Part shown: positions 29,214 through 39,227 of the stretch, in pieces
Position numbering within the stretch: position 1 is the first letter of the stretch
Layout of the letters: each line of letters opens with the position of its first letter
NCBI RefSeq assembly: GCF_003363755.1
Contig: NZ_CP031396.1
Location: forward strand, 2,542,001 to 2,606,000
Source: Pseudomonas protegens
GTDB lineage: Bacteria > Pseudomonadota > Gammaproteobacteria > Pseudomonadales > Pseudomonadaceae
Reading direction: 5' to 3'
DNA: 64,000 nt
Position numbers and translations under genes: made by a program
The notes under the pieces: generated by a model
The model's database searches: none
What the model was told of the DNA's origin: nothing
What the model saw: only the letters and a program-made list of their open reading frames with translations

Positions 29214-31280
29214 TTACGCGTCAGGCACAGCCTGGTAGGGCGACTCTTTATCCGTACGTTCCTTGCTGCCCCAAGCCGCGATACCGACCTTGAGCGCGTA
29301 GAACAGGATGCTGAACACCACCAGCAGGAACAAGGCAGTCAGGGTCGCGTTGGTGTAGGCGTTGAAGATCACGTGCTGCATCTGCGTGATGTCCTTGGCC
29401 GGAGCGAGGATCTGACCATTGGCCATCGCATCGCTGTATTTCTTCGCCAGCGACAGGAAGCCGATCGCCGGGTTGGCGTCGAACAGCTTGATGAAGCCTG
29501 CAGTCGTGGTGCAGATCAGCAGCCAGACAGCCGGCAGCAGGGTGACCCAGATGTAGCGCTGGCGCTTCATCTTGATCAGGACCACGGTGCCCAGCATCAG
29601 GGCAATACCGGCCAGCATCTGGTTGGAGATGCCGAACAGCGGCCACAAGGTGTTGATGCCACCCAGCGGATCGATCACGCCCTGGTACAGCAGGTAGCCC
29701 CACAGGGCCACGCAACCGGCGGTAGCAATCAGGTTGGCGGTCCAGGATTCAGTGCGTTTGAGCGCTGGAACGAAAGACCCCAGCAAATCCTGGAGCATGA
29801 AACGACCGGCACGGGTACCGGCATCCACAGCGGTCAGAATGAACAGGGCTTCGAACAGGATCGCGAAGTGGTACCAGAACGCCATGGTGTTCTCACCCGG
29901 CAGTACTTGGTGGAGGATCTGCGCGATACCCACCGCCAGGGTCGGTGCCCCACCGGCACGGGCCAGGATGGTGTTTTCACCGATGTCCTTGGCCACCGCC
30001 TGCAGTTGTTCCGGGCTGATGACAAAACCCCAACTGCTGACAGTCTGCGCCACGGCCACCACATCACCGCCGACGATGGCCGCCGGGCTGTTCATGGCGA
30101 AGTAAACGCCAGGCTCGATCACCGAAGCCGCGACCATGGCCATGATCGCCACGAAGGACTCCATGAGCATGCCGCCGTAGCCGATGTAGCGGGCATTGGC
30201 TTCGTTATCCAGCAGCTTGGGCGTGGTCCCCGAGGAGATCAACGCATGAAAGCCCGACACCGCGCCACAAGCGATGGTGATGAACAGGAACGGGAACAGG
30301 CCGCCTTTCCATACCGGGCCAGTGCCATCGGTGAACTGGGTCAGGGCCGGCATTTTCAGCTCGGGCATGGTGATCAGGATGCCAATCGCCAGGGCGATGA
30401 TGGTACCGATCTTGAGGAAGGTCGACAGATAGTCACGGGGCGCCAGGATCAGCCACACCGGCAGCACCGCGGCGACAAAACCGTAGCCGATCAGCATCCA
30501 GGTGATCTGGATGCCAGTGAAGGTAAACATCTTGCCCCAGACCGGATCGGCGGCCACCTGCCCCCCCAGCCAGATGGAACCCAGCAGCAATAGAACGCCG
30601 ATCAACGAAATCTCGCCGATGCGGCCCGGGCGGATGTAGCGCATGTACACGCCCATGAACACCGCGATCGGAATGGTCGCCATCACCGTGAAGATGCCCC
30701 ACGGGCTCTCGGCCAGGGCCTTGACCACGATCAGCGCCAGCACCGCGAGGATGATGATCATGATCAGGAAGCAGCCGAACAGCGCAATGGTGCCGGGAAT
30801 ACGCCCCATTTCCTCACGAACCATGTCGCCCAGGGAACGGCCGTTACGTCGGGTGGACAGGAACAGCACCATGAAGTCCTGAACCGCACCGGCCAGGACC
30901 ACCCCGGCGATCAGCCACAGGGTGCCGGGCAGGTAGCCCATCTGCGCCGCCAGGACCGGACCCACCAAGGGACCGGCGCCGGCAATGGCCGCGAAGTGGT
31001 GACCGAAGAGAATGTGTTTATTGGTCGGCACATAGTCCAGACCGTCATTGTTGAGCACGGCGGGAGTGGCCCGACGTGGGTCCAGCTGCATCACATTATT
31101 GGCAATGAACAGACTGTAGTACCGGTACGCCACCAGATAGATGGCCACCGCGGCCACCACAATCCACAAGGCGTTGATCGCCTCGCCGCGACGCAATGCA
31201 ACTACGCCGAGGGCGCACGCTCCTACGATTGCCAGCAGCAGCCAAGGGACATGGCGCAGCAGGCTATTATTATTTTTCAT
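29214..31280 (-). CDS. cstA: CstA-type carbon-starvation / pyruvate transporter
   Basis: A 688-residue inner-membrane protein of the CstA family (E. coli CstA and BtsT, the pyruvate/H+ symporter). Many hydrophobic helices; signatures include [29 protein letters not shown], and [14 protein letters not shown]. Gene order transporter-yjiX-yjiA is that of E. coli btsT-yjiX-yjiA, so pyruvate or peptide import is likely, though cstA itself cannot be excluded. The chosen ATG (31278-31280) follows GGAATAAAA; the frame continues upstream without a plausible start. Confidence 0.9.
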   Translation of the reverse strand: MKNNNSLLRHVPWLLLAIVGACALGVVALRRGEAINALWIVVAAVAIYLVAYRYYSLFIANNVMQLDPRRATPAVLNNDGLDYVPTNKHILFGHHFAAIAGAGPLVGPVLAAQMGYLPGTLWLIAGVVLAGAVQDFMVLFLSTRRNGRSLGDMVREEMGRIPGTIALFGCFLIMIIILAVLALIVVKALAESPWGIFTVMATIPIAVFMGVYMRYIRPGRIGEISLIGVLLLLGSIWLGGQVAADPVWGKMFTFTGIQITWMLIGYGFVAAVLPVWLILAPRDYLSTFLKIGTIIALAIGILITMPELKMPALTQFTDGTGPVWKGGLFPFLFITIACGAVSGFHALISSGTTPKLLDNEANARYIGYGGMLMESFVAIMAMVAASVIEPGVYFAMNSPAAIVGGDVVAVAQTVSSWGFVISPEQLQAVAKDIGENTILARAGGAPTLAVGIAQILHQVLPGENTMAFWYHFAILFEALFILTAVDAGTRAGRFMLQDLLGSFVPALKRTESWTANLIATAGCVALWGYLLYQGVIDPLGGINTLWPLFGISNQMLAGIALMLGTVVLIKMKRQRYIWVTLLPAVWLLICTTTAGFIKLFDANPAIGFLSLAKKYSDAMANGQILAPAKDITQMQHVIFNAYTNATLTALFLLVVFSILFYALKVGIAAWGSKERTDKESPYQAVPDA

Positions 31281-31566
31281 TTTTTTATTCCGGCCAGGGG
31301 GATAGAAAAACAGCATTTCGAGTGTAGCGCTACTGTTCTCAAAGACCACCCCCCACGTTGGTCTAGAGCCTTCTTTTATCTTATGAGCGGCATTTTTTGG
31401 GACATTTTTCTGCGCAAGGCGCACCGCCACAAAACCCTGAATCAGCCCCATTCGTCCGGCAAGCCGCGAGCACGGCGGCATTGCATTTTTTTTGCGGTCC
31501 GATGGCTTTGTAGCGACAGTCATAAACCGGGGTCTATAGTCAGTGCACCACGCAGAGGGCCAGCCC

Positions 31567-31935
31567 ATGAGCGAGCAACACGCCGAACGCCGACGCTTCA
31601 AACGCATCGCCTTCGATGCCACGACTGAACTGAGTCAAGGCACCCACCGCTGGCCGGTGCGGCTGCTGGACCTGTCCCTCAAGGGACTGTTGATCGAACG
31701 CCCCGATCCCTGGCTCGGAGATCCCAACCGCCCCTTCGAAGCCGATGTTCACCTGGGCCTCGATGCCGACGTGCGTATGGATGTGCAACTGGCCCACGAC
31801 CATAACGGTCAGTTGGGCTTCGTCTGCCTGCACATCGGCCTGGAGTCCATCGAACACCTCAGGAGGTTGATCGAGCTGAACCTTGGGGACCCCGAGGAGT
31901 TGGAGCGGGAACTGGGTGCACTGATCAGTATTTGA
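31567..31935 (+). CDS. PilZ-domain c-di-GMP receptor
   Basis: A 122-residue cytosolic protein consisting of one PilZ domain. The binding motifs are RRRFKR near residue 8 (RxxxR) and DLSLKG near 37 (D/NxSxxG), both intact, so c-di-GMP binding is expected. It corresponds in position to P. aeruginosa PA4608, a studied c-di-GMP-binding PilZ protein. Start [13 protein letters not shown] is used; an upstream ATG eight codons earlier is less well supported. Confidence 0.92.
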   Translation: MSEQHAERRRFKRIAFDATTELSQGTHRWPVRLLDLSLKGLLIERPDPWLGDPNRPFEADVHLGLDADVRMDVQLAHDHNGQLGFVCLHIGLESIEHLRRLIELNLGDPEELERELGALISI

Positions 31936-31951
31936 TCAAAAGCACCCGTGT

Positions 31952-32680
31952 TCAGGGGAACAGCGCGGTTTCGGGAAAGTCGCTTTCCGTGTCCCAGTAA
32001 CCCGCTTGCTGCCGCGAAGATGCTGTCCATTGGCCGTCGACATAACGGAAGGTGCGATAGGTGGTGATGAACTCTTCGTTCTCCATCGTCGACGCCGATG
32101 ACACCTGCTGGATGCTTTCGGTGCCCCCTTCCCGGGACGGCACGATCCGCCACGCCGCCTTGCCAGTCTGGGCGAACACCAGCGGCTGCCTTTCCCCTCC
32201 TTCCCCCAGATAGAGCACCGAGTCCAGCTGACCCTGCTGCGGCATCAGCACTTGCGTGGCCGGACCACTGTAGCTGCCCATGGGGGCGGTCTGGTCGACA
32301 GTGAGGAAAAACGCCGGCGATGGCAGGCCGTTGAGCGGCGCCTTTTCCACCGTGGCCAGGGGATAGTCCAGGGGCTTCTGCGCCAGCACCTCGCCGCTGT
32401 CGGAAACCAGGCGCACCTGAGCGCCCAAGGGCGTGGTCGGGTGATCGTCCTCGGACTGGGCAAAGCTGTCGGCGTCCAAGCCATTGCCCCAGCTGTCGGC
32501 GTGCAGTTGCGGCGTGATGCGCACATCCTCCAGCACCTCCAGCAGCGAACCATCGCCCACCAGCACTTGCTGGGCCACACGATAGCCCTCGGGCACCTCG
32601 CTCGGCTGCGCCACGGCAAAGCCGCTGCCACACAGCAGGCTGAGGCCCAGCCACCAGCCCTTCAACTTTGTCATGCCCAT
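31952..32680 (-). CDS. Exported protein of unknown function
   Basis: A 242-residue protein with a Sec signal peptide (MGMTKLKGWWLGLSLLCGSG, cleavage near AVA-QP). The mature part is beta-rich with no cysteines, no membrane helix and no motif I recognise. Residues about 40-55 (VLVGDGSLLEVLEDVRI) could be an edge strand domain. It has a GGAAGGAAG ribosome site. Between radA (upstream, same strand) and the convergent PilZ gene; the position between radA and the PilZ gene is conserved in pseudomonads. Confidence 0.72.
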   Translation of the reverse strand: MGMTKLKGWWLGLSLLCGSGFAVAQPSEVPEGYRVAQQVLVGDGSLLEVLEDVRITPQLHADSWGNGLDADSFAQSEDDHPTTPLGAQVRLVSDSGEVLAQKPLDYPLATVEKAPLNGLPSPAFFLTVDQTAPMGSYSGPATQVLMPQQGQLDSVLYLGEGGERQPLVFAQTGKAAWRIVPSREGGTESIQQVSSASTMENEEFITTYRTFRYVDGQWTASSRQQAGYWDTESDFPETALFP

Positions 32681-32713
32681 TACCTGCTTCCTTCCATGAG
32701 AGCCCAGCTCGAT

Positions 32714-34081
32714 TTATTCGAAGAGCGCATCCAACGCCTGTTCCAGGCGGGTCACGGCAATGATCTTCAAGCCCGGCGGCGACTCTTTCGGCGCATTGCC
32801 CTTGGGCACGATGGCCCGTTTGAAGCCGTGCTTGGCGGCCTCTTTCAAACGCTCCTGGCCGCTGGGCACCGGACGCACTTCACCGGACAGGCCGACTTCA
32901 CCGAACACCAGCAAGTCATGGGGCAGCGGACGATTGCGCAAGCTCGACATCACGGCGGCCATCAACGCCAGGTCGGAGGCGGTTTCCAGCACCTTGACCC
33001 CACCCACCACGTTGAGGAACACGTCCTGGTCATGGGTCGGAATCCCGCCGTGGCGGTGCAGCACCGCCAGCAGCATGGCCAGGCGGTTCTGATCCAGGCC
33101 CAGGGTGACCCGGCGCGGATTGGCCAGGTGGCTGTCATCCACCAGCGCCTGGACTTCAACCAGCATCGGCCGGGTGCCTTCCCAGGTGGCCATCACCACG
33201 CTGCCGGGCACTTCTTCCTGAGCTCGTGTGAGGAAAATCGCCGAAGGGTTGGACACCTCCTTCAGACCGCGGTCGGTCATGCCGAACACACCCAGCTCGT
33301 TGACCGCACCAAAACGGTTCTTCACCGCCCGCAGCAACCGCAGGCGGCCGTCGGACTCGCCCTCGAAATACAGCACGGTGTCGACCATGTGCTCCAGCAC
33401 CCGCGGCCCGGCCAGGGCGCCTTCCTTGGTCACGTGGCCCACCAGGAAGATCGCCGTGCCGCTCTGCTTGGCGTAACGCACCAGCAAGGCCGCGCTCTCG
33501 CGCACCTGGGACACGCCGCCGGGAGCCGATTGCAGCTGTTCGGTGAAGATGGTCTGGATCGAGTCGATCACCATGACCTTGGGTTTTTCCACCCGAGCGG
33601 TGGCGATGATGGTTTCGATGCAGGTCTCGGTCATCACCCGTAACTGATCCTGGGGCAGGCCCAACCGCCGGGCGCGCATCGCTACCTGCTGCTGGGACTC
33701 CTCGCCGGTGACGTACAAGGCCGGCATGCGCGTGGCGATGTTGCACAGGGTCTGCAGCAGGATGGTCGACTTGCCGATCCCCGGATCGCCGCCGATCAGC
33801 ACCACCGATCCGTCCACCAGGCCACCGCCCAGCACCCGGTCGAGTTCGCCGGAGGCAGTGGAGAAACGCGGGATTTCCTCGACGCTGACTTCCGCCAGGG
33901 TCTTGATCTGCGCCTGCTGCCCGGCCCAGCCGGTGCGCCCGGCAGGTGCCGCGGCGCCGCCACTTTCGATCATGGTCTCGGTCAGGGTGTTCCAGGCCCC
34001 GCACTCACCGCATTGCCCGGCCCATTTGGGAAAGGTGGAGCCGCACTCGGTGCAGCCGTACATGCGCTTGGCCTTGGCCAT
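32714..34081 (-). CDS. radA: DNA repair protein RadA
   Basis: DnaB-like/RecA-like helicase that promotes branch migration of recombination intermediates. The 455-residue protein has the C4 zinc finger (CTECGSTFPKWAGQCGECG, residues about 9-28), Walker A GGDPGIGKST, the RadA-specific KNRFG motif, and a C-terminal Lon-like domain lacking protease residues (VGLSGEVRPV). Length matches the family. The start at 34081 (MAKAKRMYGCTECG) is chosen over an ATG five codons upstream. Confidence 0.97.
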   Translation of the reverse strand: MAKAKRMYGCTECGSTFPKWAGQCGECGAWNTLTETMIESGGAAAPAGRTGWAGQQAQIKTLAEVSVEEIPRFSTASGELDRVLGGGLVDGSVVLIGGDPGIGKSTILLQTLCNIATRMPALYVTGEESQQQVAMRARRLGLPQDQLRVMTETCIETIIATARVEKPKVMVIDSIQTIFTEQLQSAPGGVSQVRESAALLVRYAKQSGTAIFLVGHVTKEGALAGPRVLEHMVDTVLYFEGESDGRLRLLRAVKNRFGAVNELGVFGMTDRGLKEVSNPSAIFLTRAQEEVPGSVVMATWEGTRPMLVEVQALVDDSHLANPRRVTLGLDQNRLAMLLAVLHRHGGIPTHDQDVFLNVVGGVKVLETASDLALMAAVMSSLRNRPLPHDLLVFGEVGLSGEVRPVPSGQERLKEAAKHGFKRAIVPKGNAPKESPPGLKIIAVTRLEQALDALFE

Positions 34082-34126
34082 CTGAACCCCCGGCAAAAAC
34101 CGCGATGATAGCTCAGCTGGAACCGA

Positions 34127-34687
34127 TCAGCGCGGCGCCGTGGTGCGTATCTGCCCGCTGGCCAGACGCGTGGCGCTATTGCCCAGCGGGTCTTCGGCAT
34201 TCAGGTCAGCGCCCTTGGCGGCCAAGGCGTCCAACAGTTCGACCCGCTTGAACAACCCGGCGTACATGGCCGCCGTCTGCCCGGCGCCATTGCGCTGATC
34301 GGGACTGCAATCGGTCGCCAGCAAACGCCGAGCGATCTGCACCTCGCCCTTGAAGATCGCCCCCATCAACGCCGTGTTGCCGCGTTTGTCCTGGGCACAG
34401 GCATTGGCGCCGGCGTCCAGCAGGCGCTCCACTGCCAGACCCTGGCCGTGATAAGCGGCGAGGATCAATGCCGTGTAGCCCTTTTCATCCTGGGTATCGA
34501 GGGAGTAACCAGCCTCGATAAAGGTGTCGAGCATTTCCACATCGCCCCGGCGGGCGGCATCGAAATAGTAGTGTTCCAGCTGCACCTTGACCGCCACCGG
34601 GTCGGCGGCGGTCGCGGGTTCGGCCGCCGGCTGCGCGTAGGCGGCAAACGAACAGGCCGCTGACAGCAGCGCTGTAAAAAGACGCAT
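34127..34687 (-). CDS. ankB: Ankyrin-repeat periplasmic protein AnkB
   Basis: A 186-residue exported protein: signal peptide MRLFTALLSAACSFAAYAQP, then four or five ankyrin repeats (for example GYTALILAAYHGQGLAVERL, GNTALMGAIFKGEVQIARRL). In P. aeruginosa the ankB product is needed for full KatB activity and lies directly downstream of katB; here the two genes are also adjacent and in the same order (67-base gap). Two cysteines (ACAQ and ATDCS) may form a disulfide. Acts probably as an envelope antioxidant scaffold. Confidence 0.92.
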   Translation of the reverse strand: MRLFTALLSAACSFAAYAQPAAEPATAADPVAVKVQLEHYYFDAARRGDVEMLDTFIEAGYSLDTQDEKGYTALILAAYHGQGLAVERLLDAGANACAQDKRGNTALMGAIFKGEVQIARRLLATDCSPDQRNGAGQTAAMYAGLFKRVELLDALAAKGADLNAEDPLGNSATRLASGQIRTTAPR

Positions 34688-34754
34688 GGCGCGACTCCTC
34701 TGTCGGAAAAAGTCGTCACGCCCAGGCGGGCGTGACGGAGTGAAACGCGCTCGA

Positions 34755-36296
34755 TCAATCGCTCAGCTTGGCCGCCAGCGCCTTGACCCGAGTCAGGTCG
34801 CCCTTGGCCACACCGGTCACGCCGGTGCCGTACTCCGGGTCGGCCTTATACAGGAACGACAGGATGATGTGCTTGCTCTCGTCATCGGTGGTGGCCAGGG
34901 AGCCGCCAAAGCTGTCGATCAGGTCCTGACGTTCCTTCTTGCTGAAGGAACGGTACAGATCACCGGCCTGCTTGAAGTTCTGCTCGCGCTGGATCTTCGC
35001 CTGCTGGGTGCTGCCCGACAGTGCCAGCTGGCTGTAACGCGCGATTTGCGGCTCTTCGCGGGGCATCAGGCGGCTCGGCTGGTAGTTGACCCCCGTGCTG
35101 GTGTGGCCCAGGTTCATCGCACCGTCCTGGTTGCCGTTGTTCACCGGATTCTTCGGTGCGTTGATCGGCAGTTGCAGAGCATTGGCGCCGATGCGGTACA
35201 TCTGGGTATCGGCATAGGAGAACACCCGGCCTTGCAGCAGGCGGTCTTCCGACGGCTCGATCCCCGGTACCAGGTTGGACGGGGCCATGGCCACTTGCTC
35301 AGTCTCTTGGAAGACGTTGGCGGGGTTACGGTTCAACACCATCTGTCCCACTTTGCGCTCGGGTACATCCGGCCAGATCTTGGTGGCGTCCAGGGGATCG
35401 AAATCAAACTTGGCCAAGTCTTCGGGTTTCAATACCTGGACATACAAGTCCCACTTGGGAAAGTCCCCTTTATTAATGTGGGTTACCAAGTCATGGGTCA
35501 TATGGCTGTAATCACGCCCTTGTACCTCGACCACCTGTTTCGGATCGAGATTCTTCAGACCTTGCAGACTCTTCCAGTGAAACTTCACGTAGTGCACTTC
35601 ACCCTTGGCGTTGATCAACTTGTAGGCGTGCACCCCATTACCATCCATTTCCCGGTAACTGGCCGGAGTTCCGGAGTTGGAATACAGCTCGGTCAATGTG
35701 CGAGTGGCTTCGGGAACATGAGAGAAGAAATCAAAACGTCGCGAGTCATCATCCAGGTTGGTACGCGGATCGGGTTTGAACGCGTGCACCATATCCGGGA
35801 ACTTGATGGCATCGCGAATGAAGAAGGTCGGGAAGTTGTTGCCGACCAGGTCCCAGTTTCCCTCTGCGGTATAGAACTTGGTGGCGAAACCCCGTGGATC
35901 ACGCAAGGTTTCCGGGGAGTGGTTACCATGCACCACCGACGAGAAACGCACGAATACCGGAGTCACCTCGCCGGCGGCAAACACCTTGGCACGGGTCAGG
36001 TCGCTGAGGTTGTCGGTGACGGTGAAGGTGCCGTGGGCGCCGGTGCCACGGGCGTGTACCACGCGCTCTGGAATGCGCTCGCGATCAAAACGCTGAAGTT
36101 TCTGGATCAGTTGCACATCTTGCAGCAACACCGGGCCGGTGGCGCCTGCGGTCTGTGAATTCTGGTTATCGCCCACTGCCGCGCCATTGTCGCGAGTCAG
36201 CGTGGCGGCCTGTACGGAAAGGGAAAGCAGACTGGCGGCAAGCACGCCCAGTACGCGTCGCTGGGAAAAACTCCCAAGGCCAAGAGAAGCGGTCAT
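34755..36296 (-). CDS. katB: Exported haem catalase KatB
   Basis: Decomposes hydrogen peroxide in the periplasm. The 513-residue protein has a signal peptide (SQRRVLGVLAASLLSLSVQA) and the catalase core: distal His in VVHARGTGAHG (about 81), Asn in GNNFPTFFIRD, and proximal Tyr in GRVFSYADTQMYRIG. Operon with ankB. Usually induced by OxyR under peroxide. The coding stretch at about 35420-35820 is visibly lower in GC and uses rarer codons than the flanks, a mosaic feature. The 287-base spacer to mscL should contain its promoter; no OxyR site is certain. Confidence 0.95.
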   Translation of the reverse strand: MTASLGLGSFSQRRVLGVLAASLLSLSVQAATLTRDNGAAVGDNQNSQTAGATGPVLLQDVQLIQKLQRFDRERIPERVVHARGTGAHGTFTVTDNLSDLTRAKVFAAGEVTPVFVRFSSVVHGNHSPETLRDPRGFATKFYTAEGNWDLVGNNFPTFFIRDAIKFPDMVHAFKPDPRTNLDDDSRRFDFFSHVPEATRTLTELYSNSGTPASYREMDGNGVHAYKLINAKGEVHYVKFHWKSLQGLKNLDPKQVVEVQGRDYSHMTHDLVTHINKGDFPKWDLYVQVLKPEDLAKFDFDPLDATKIWPDVPERKVGQMVLNRNPANVFQETEQVAMAPSNLVPGIEPSEDRLLQGRVFSYADTQMYRIGANALQLPINAPKNPVNNGNQDGAMNLGHTSTGVNYQPSRLMPREEPQIARYSQLALSGSTQQAKIQREQNFKQAGDLYRSFSKKERQDLIDSFGGSLATTDDESKHIILSFLYKADPEYGTGVTGVAKGDLTRVKALAAKLSD

Positions 36297-36583
36297 GTTG
36301 AATTCCTCTAGTTATATAAGGCGCATCTCGGTGCGCCTGCTAGAGGCTAGTGACTAAACATTTGAAAGATAAATAGAAAGGCCATAACCCATCGATTGAC
36401 AGAATGTTCTGGTTATCTCGTCAAATGCGGGGTATATCGCGCGCGATCCGATGGCACTTTGAAAAAACTCTTTGCCTGTTTATCGGTCAATAACCTCGCG
36501 TGCTGTTAAAAGTTGTGTCGGCAAAATGCTTTTTGCTGAATTACACTGCCGTAACCAACCTCATCTGTAACAAGGAATAACCT

Positions 36584-36997
36584 ATGGGCGTGCTAAGTGA
36601 GTTCAAGGCCTTCGCGGTCAAAGGTAACGTGGTCGATATGGCCGTGGGTATCATCATCGGCGCCGCGTTCGGCAAGATCGTCTCGTCCTTTGTCGGCGAC
36701 GTGGTCATGCCGCCCATCGGCGTGTTGGTCGGTGGGGTGAACTTCGGGGACCTGGCAGTCACGCTGAAAGCGGCGGCAGGGGATACACCCGCGGTGGTTC
36801 TGGCCTATGGCAAGTTCATCCAGAGCATCATCGACTTCCTCATCATCGCCTTCGCCATCTTCATGGGCGTCAAGGTCATCAACCGCCTGAAACGCGAAGA
36901 AGCCGTGGCCCCTACCCTGCCACCGGTACCGACCAAGGAAGAAGAGTTGCTGGGAGAGATCCGCGATCTGCTCAAGGCGCAGAACAACAAGCCCTGA
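36584..36997 (+). CDS. mscL: Large-conductance mechanosensitive channel
   Basis: Inner-membrane pentameric channel that opens under hypo-osmotic shock. The 137-residue protein begins [20 protein letters not shown], with the M1 pore helix ([18 protein letters not shown]) and M2 near residues 70-100 ([20 protein letters not shown]), and the cytoplasmic C-terminal helix [12 protein letters not shown]. Length and order match the family. AAGGAATAACCT precedes the ATG. Convergent with the reductase gene; a shared hairpin separates them. Confidence 0.96.
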   Translation: MGVLSEFKAFAVKGNVVDMAVGIIIGAAFGKIVSSFVGDVVMPPIGVLVGGVNFGDLAVTLKAAAGDTPAVVLAYGKFIQSIIDFLIIAFAIFMGVKVINRLKREEAVAPTLPPVPTKEEELLGEIRDLLKAQNNKP

Positions 36998-37017
36998 TAC
37001 AGGCTTCAGCACTCGAA

Positions 37018-37044
37018 GAAACGGCGCCCCCAAGGCGCCGTTTT
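37018..37044. terminator. Convergent terminator mscL / ferredoxin reductase
   Basis: AAACGGCGCC and GGCGCCGTTTT pair over 10 bases with a short loop, followed by T's on the plus strand and preceded by A's. Usable in both directions; 21 bases after the mscL stop. Confidence 0.85.
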
Positions 37045-37046
37045 GG

Positions 37047-37823
37047 TTACCAGTAAGTCTCCACCGCCACCTGCCCCGGCCGTCGACTCAGGCTCAGGTT
37101 CATCCCTCGCTGCTTGAGCAGCGCACGGGTGTCGTCAATCATCTGTGGGTTGCCGCAGAGCATCACCCGGGAATGCTCGGGGGTCAGTTCCACGCCAGCG
37201 GCGCGTTCCAGCTCGCCGTTCTCGATCAGTTGGGTGATGCGCCCATTGAGGCTGCCCGGGTGCTGCTCGCGGGTCACGGTGCTGATGAACTGCAACTTAT
37301 GCGCGAACTCGGCCAGGTACTCACGTTGCGGCAACTCGGCAAGCAACTGCTGATAAGCCAGCTCCCTGGCCTCGCGCACGCTGTAGACCAGGATGATGCG
37401 TTCAAATTTCTCCCAGACCTCGAAGTCCTGGAGGATCGACAGGAACGGCGCAATCCCGGTGCCTGTGGATAACAACCAGAGATCGCGACCGTCGACGAAA
37501 CGATCCAGGGTCAGATAGCCAAAGGCCTGACGATCCACCAACAGGCTGTCCCCCACTTCCAGGCGGCTCAGCTCGCTGGTGAACTCGCCACCGGGCACCA
37601 CAATGGAAAAGAATTCGAGAAACTCGTCGAACGGCGACGACACCATGGAATAGGCGCGCCATACCGTGCTGCCATCGGCCTTGGTCACCCCGAGACGAGC
37701 GAACTGCCCGGCGCGAAAGCGAAAACCCGCATCCCGGGTGGTGCGCAGGGTGAACAAGCTGGAGGTCAGCGGCTGGACCTCGAGCAGGGTCTGGCGAGTG
37801 TACTTTTCTTCACTGGCGGTCAT
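37047..37823 (-). CDS. fpr: Ferredoxin--NADP+ reductase
   Basis: FAD enzyme that exchanges electrons between NADP(H) and ferredoxin/flavodoxin, used in redox defence. The 258-residue protein shows the FAD-binding RAYSMVSSPFDEFLEF (RxYS), the NADP-binding GTGIAPFLSIL, and CGNPQMIDD. It ends VAVETYW, like E. coli Fpr, whereas the main P. aeruginosa Fpr has a different C-terminus, so it is probably the second paralogue (FprB type). Start at 37823 follows a GGAG site; an upstream GTG is an alternative. Confidence 0.92.
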   Translation of the reverse strand: MTASEEKYTRQTLLEVQPLTSSLFTLRTTRDAGFRFRAGQFARLGVTKADGSTVWRAYSMVSSPFDEFLEFFSIVVPGGEFTSELSRLEVGDSLLVDRQAFGYLTLDRFVDGRDLWLLSTGTGIAPFLSILQDFEVWEKFERIILVYSVREARELAYQQLLAELPQREYLAEFAHKLQFISTVTREQHPGSLNGRITQLIENGELERAAGVELTPEHSRVMLCGNPQMIDDTRALLKQRGMNLSLSRRPGQVAVETYW

Positions 37824-38037
37824 GACGGGCTCCACAAAAGCGATGCGCTAGTGTCCCGCAAAGCGCCGGACAGAAACACCGGCGGTTTGTAGTGGCATAG
37901 AGCGCGGGCAATCCCCGGCAAAAAAACGTACCATTTAGCCCCGCTTCGAACGGCCCGCGCCTGCGCTGTTCGAGGGTTCCCGTGCGCGCGACAGCCCCCA
38001 CCGCCGGGACATTCACCGATTACCTAGAGTCCGCCCC

Positions 38038-39162
38038 ATGCCCCTGCTTGCAAGCCCCTTCGCCCAGCTCGACCTGATCCGCCAGCCCGAACAGCAAAAC
38101 GAGCCGCTGCAAGCCTTCGACGCAGCGGACGAATACCTGCTCAACCATCTGGCCGAGCAGCAACCGACCAGCGATACCCGGGTGCTGATCCTCAACGACA
38201 GCTTCGGCGCCCTGGCTGCAAGCCTGCTGGGCAAGGTCCAGGTCAGCAGCAGCGGCGATTCGTACCTGGGCGCCCTGGCCCTGGAAAAGAACCTGGTGCG
38301 CAACGGCCTGCCCTTCGACGCCCTGCGGGTGATACCGGCCAGCGAGCCGTTGCACGGCCCCTTCGACCGGGTGCTGATTCGCGTGCCCAAGACCCTGGCC
38401 CTGCTGGAAGAACAGCTGATCCGCCTGCAGGGACAACTGGCCCCTGGCGCCCAGGTCGTGGCGGCGGCCATGGTCAAGCACCTGCCCCGCGCCGCCGGTG
38501 ACTTGCTGGAGCGCTACATCGGCCCGGTGCAGGCCTCCCTGGCGGTGAAAAAGGCCCGCCTGCTGGTCGCCACGCCAGAAGCCAGACCGCCGGTCGCATC
38601 GCCCTACCCGACCCGCTATCGCCTGGAGCAGCCGGCCATCGAGCTGCTCAACCACGCCAACGTGTTCTGCCGCGAAGGCCTGGACATCGGCACCCGCGCC
38701 TTCCTCCCGCATCTGCCACAGAACCTCGGCAGCGCCCGGGTCGCGGACCTGGGCTGCGGCAACGGCGTGCTGGCCATCGCCAGCGCCCTGGACAACCCCC
38801 AGGCCCACTACACCCTGGTGGACGAATCCTTCATGGCCGTGCAGTCGGCACGGGAGAACTGGCAGGCACTGCTGGGCGAGCGCGAAGCCGAGATGCGCGC
38901 CGGCGATGGCCTGGCCGGTCAGGCGCCGCAGTCCCTGGACGTGGTGCTGTGCAACCCGCCGTTCCACCAGCAGCAGGTGGTGGGCGACTTCCTCGCCTGG
39001 CGCATGTTCCAGCAGGCCCGGGAAGCCCTGGTGGTGGGCGGTGCGCTGTATATCGTCGGCAACCGTCACCTGGGTTATCACAGCAAGCTGGCGCGGCTGT
39101 TCCGCGGCGTCGAACAAGTGGCGGCCACGCCCAAGTTCGTGATCCTCAAAGCGCGCAAGTAA
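38038..39162 (+). CDS. rlmG: 23S rRNA m2G1835 methyltransferase
   Basis: SAM-dependent RNA methyltransferase of the RsmC/RlmG family. The 374-residue protein has an inactive-looking N-terminal MTase-like domain (about 1-180) and a catalytic C-terminal one with SAM motif VADLGCGNGVLA and catalytic NPPF in LCNPPFHQQQVVGDF. The two-domain length and NPPFH...VGDFLAW favour RlmG (23S G1835) over RsmC (16S G1207). Divergent from fpr. Confidence 0.85.
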   Translation: MPLLASPFAQLDLIRQPEQQNEPLQAFDAADEYLLNHLAEQQPTSDTRVLILNDSFGALAASLLGKVQVSSSGDSYLGALALEKNLVRNGLPFDALRVIPASEPLHGPFDRVLIRVPKTLALLEEQLIRLQGQLAPGAQVVAAAMVKHLPRAAGDLLERYIGPVQASLAVKKARLLVATPEARPPVASPYPTRYRLEQPAIELLNHANVFCREGLDIGTRAFLPHLPQNLGSARVADLGCGNGVLAIASALDNPQAHYTLVDESFMAVQSARENWQALLGEREAEMRAGDGLAGQAPQSLDVVLCNPPFHQQQVVGDFLAWRMFQQAREALVVGGALYIVGNRHLGYHSKLARLFRGVEQVAATPKFVILKARK

Positions 39163-39173
39163 CAGGCAAAAAA

Positions 39174-39195
39174 AACCCTCCGCTGGCGGAGGGTT
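39174..39195 (+). terminator. rlmG terminator
   Basis: AACCCTCCGC and GCGGAGGGTT form a perfect stem with a 2-base loop, preceded by a run of A's. It may serve both rlmG (+) and the cio operon (-), where the A-run becomes a T-run on the minus strand. Confidence 0.85.
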
Positions 39196-39227
39196 GAAAC
39201 CGCGCCGCAAGGCACGGGATGGGATGA

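Noticed and set aside
36297..36583. OxyR site for katB
   Set aside because: AT-rich sequence with an ATAG element near 36375 but no convincing repeat of the ATAG-N7-CTAT pattern.
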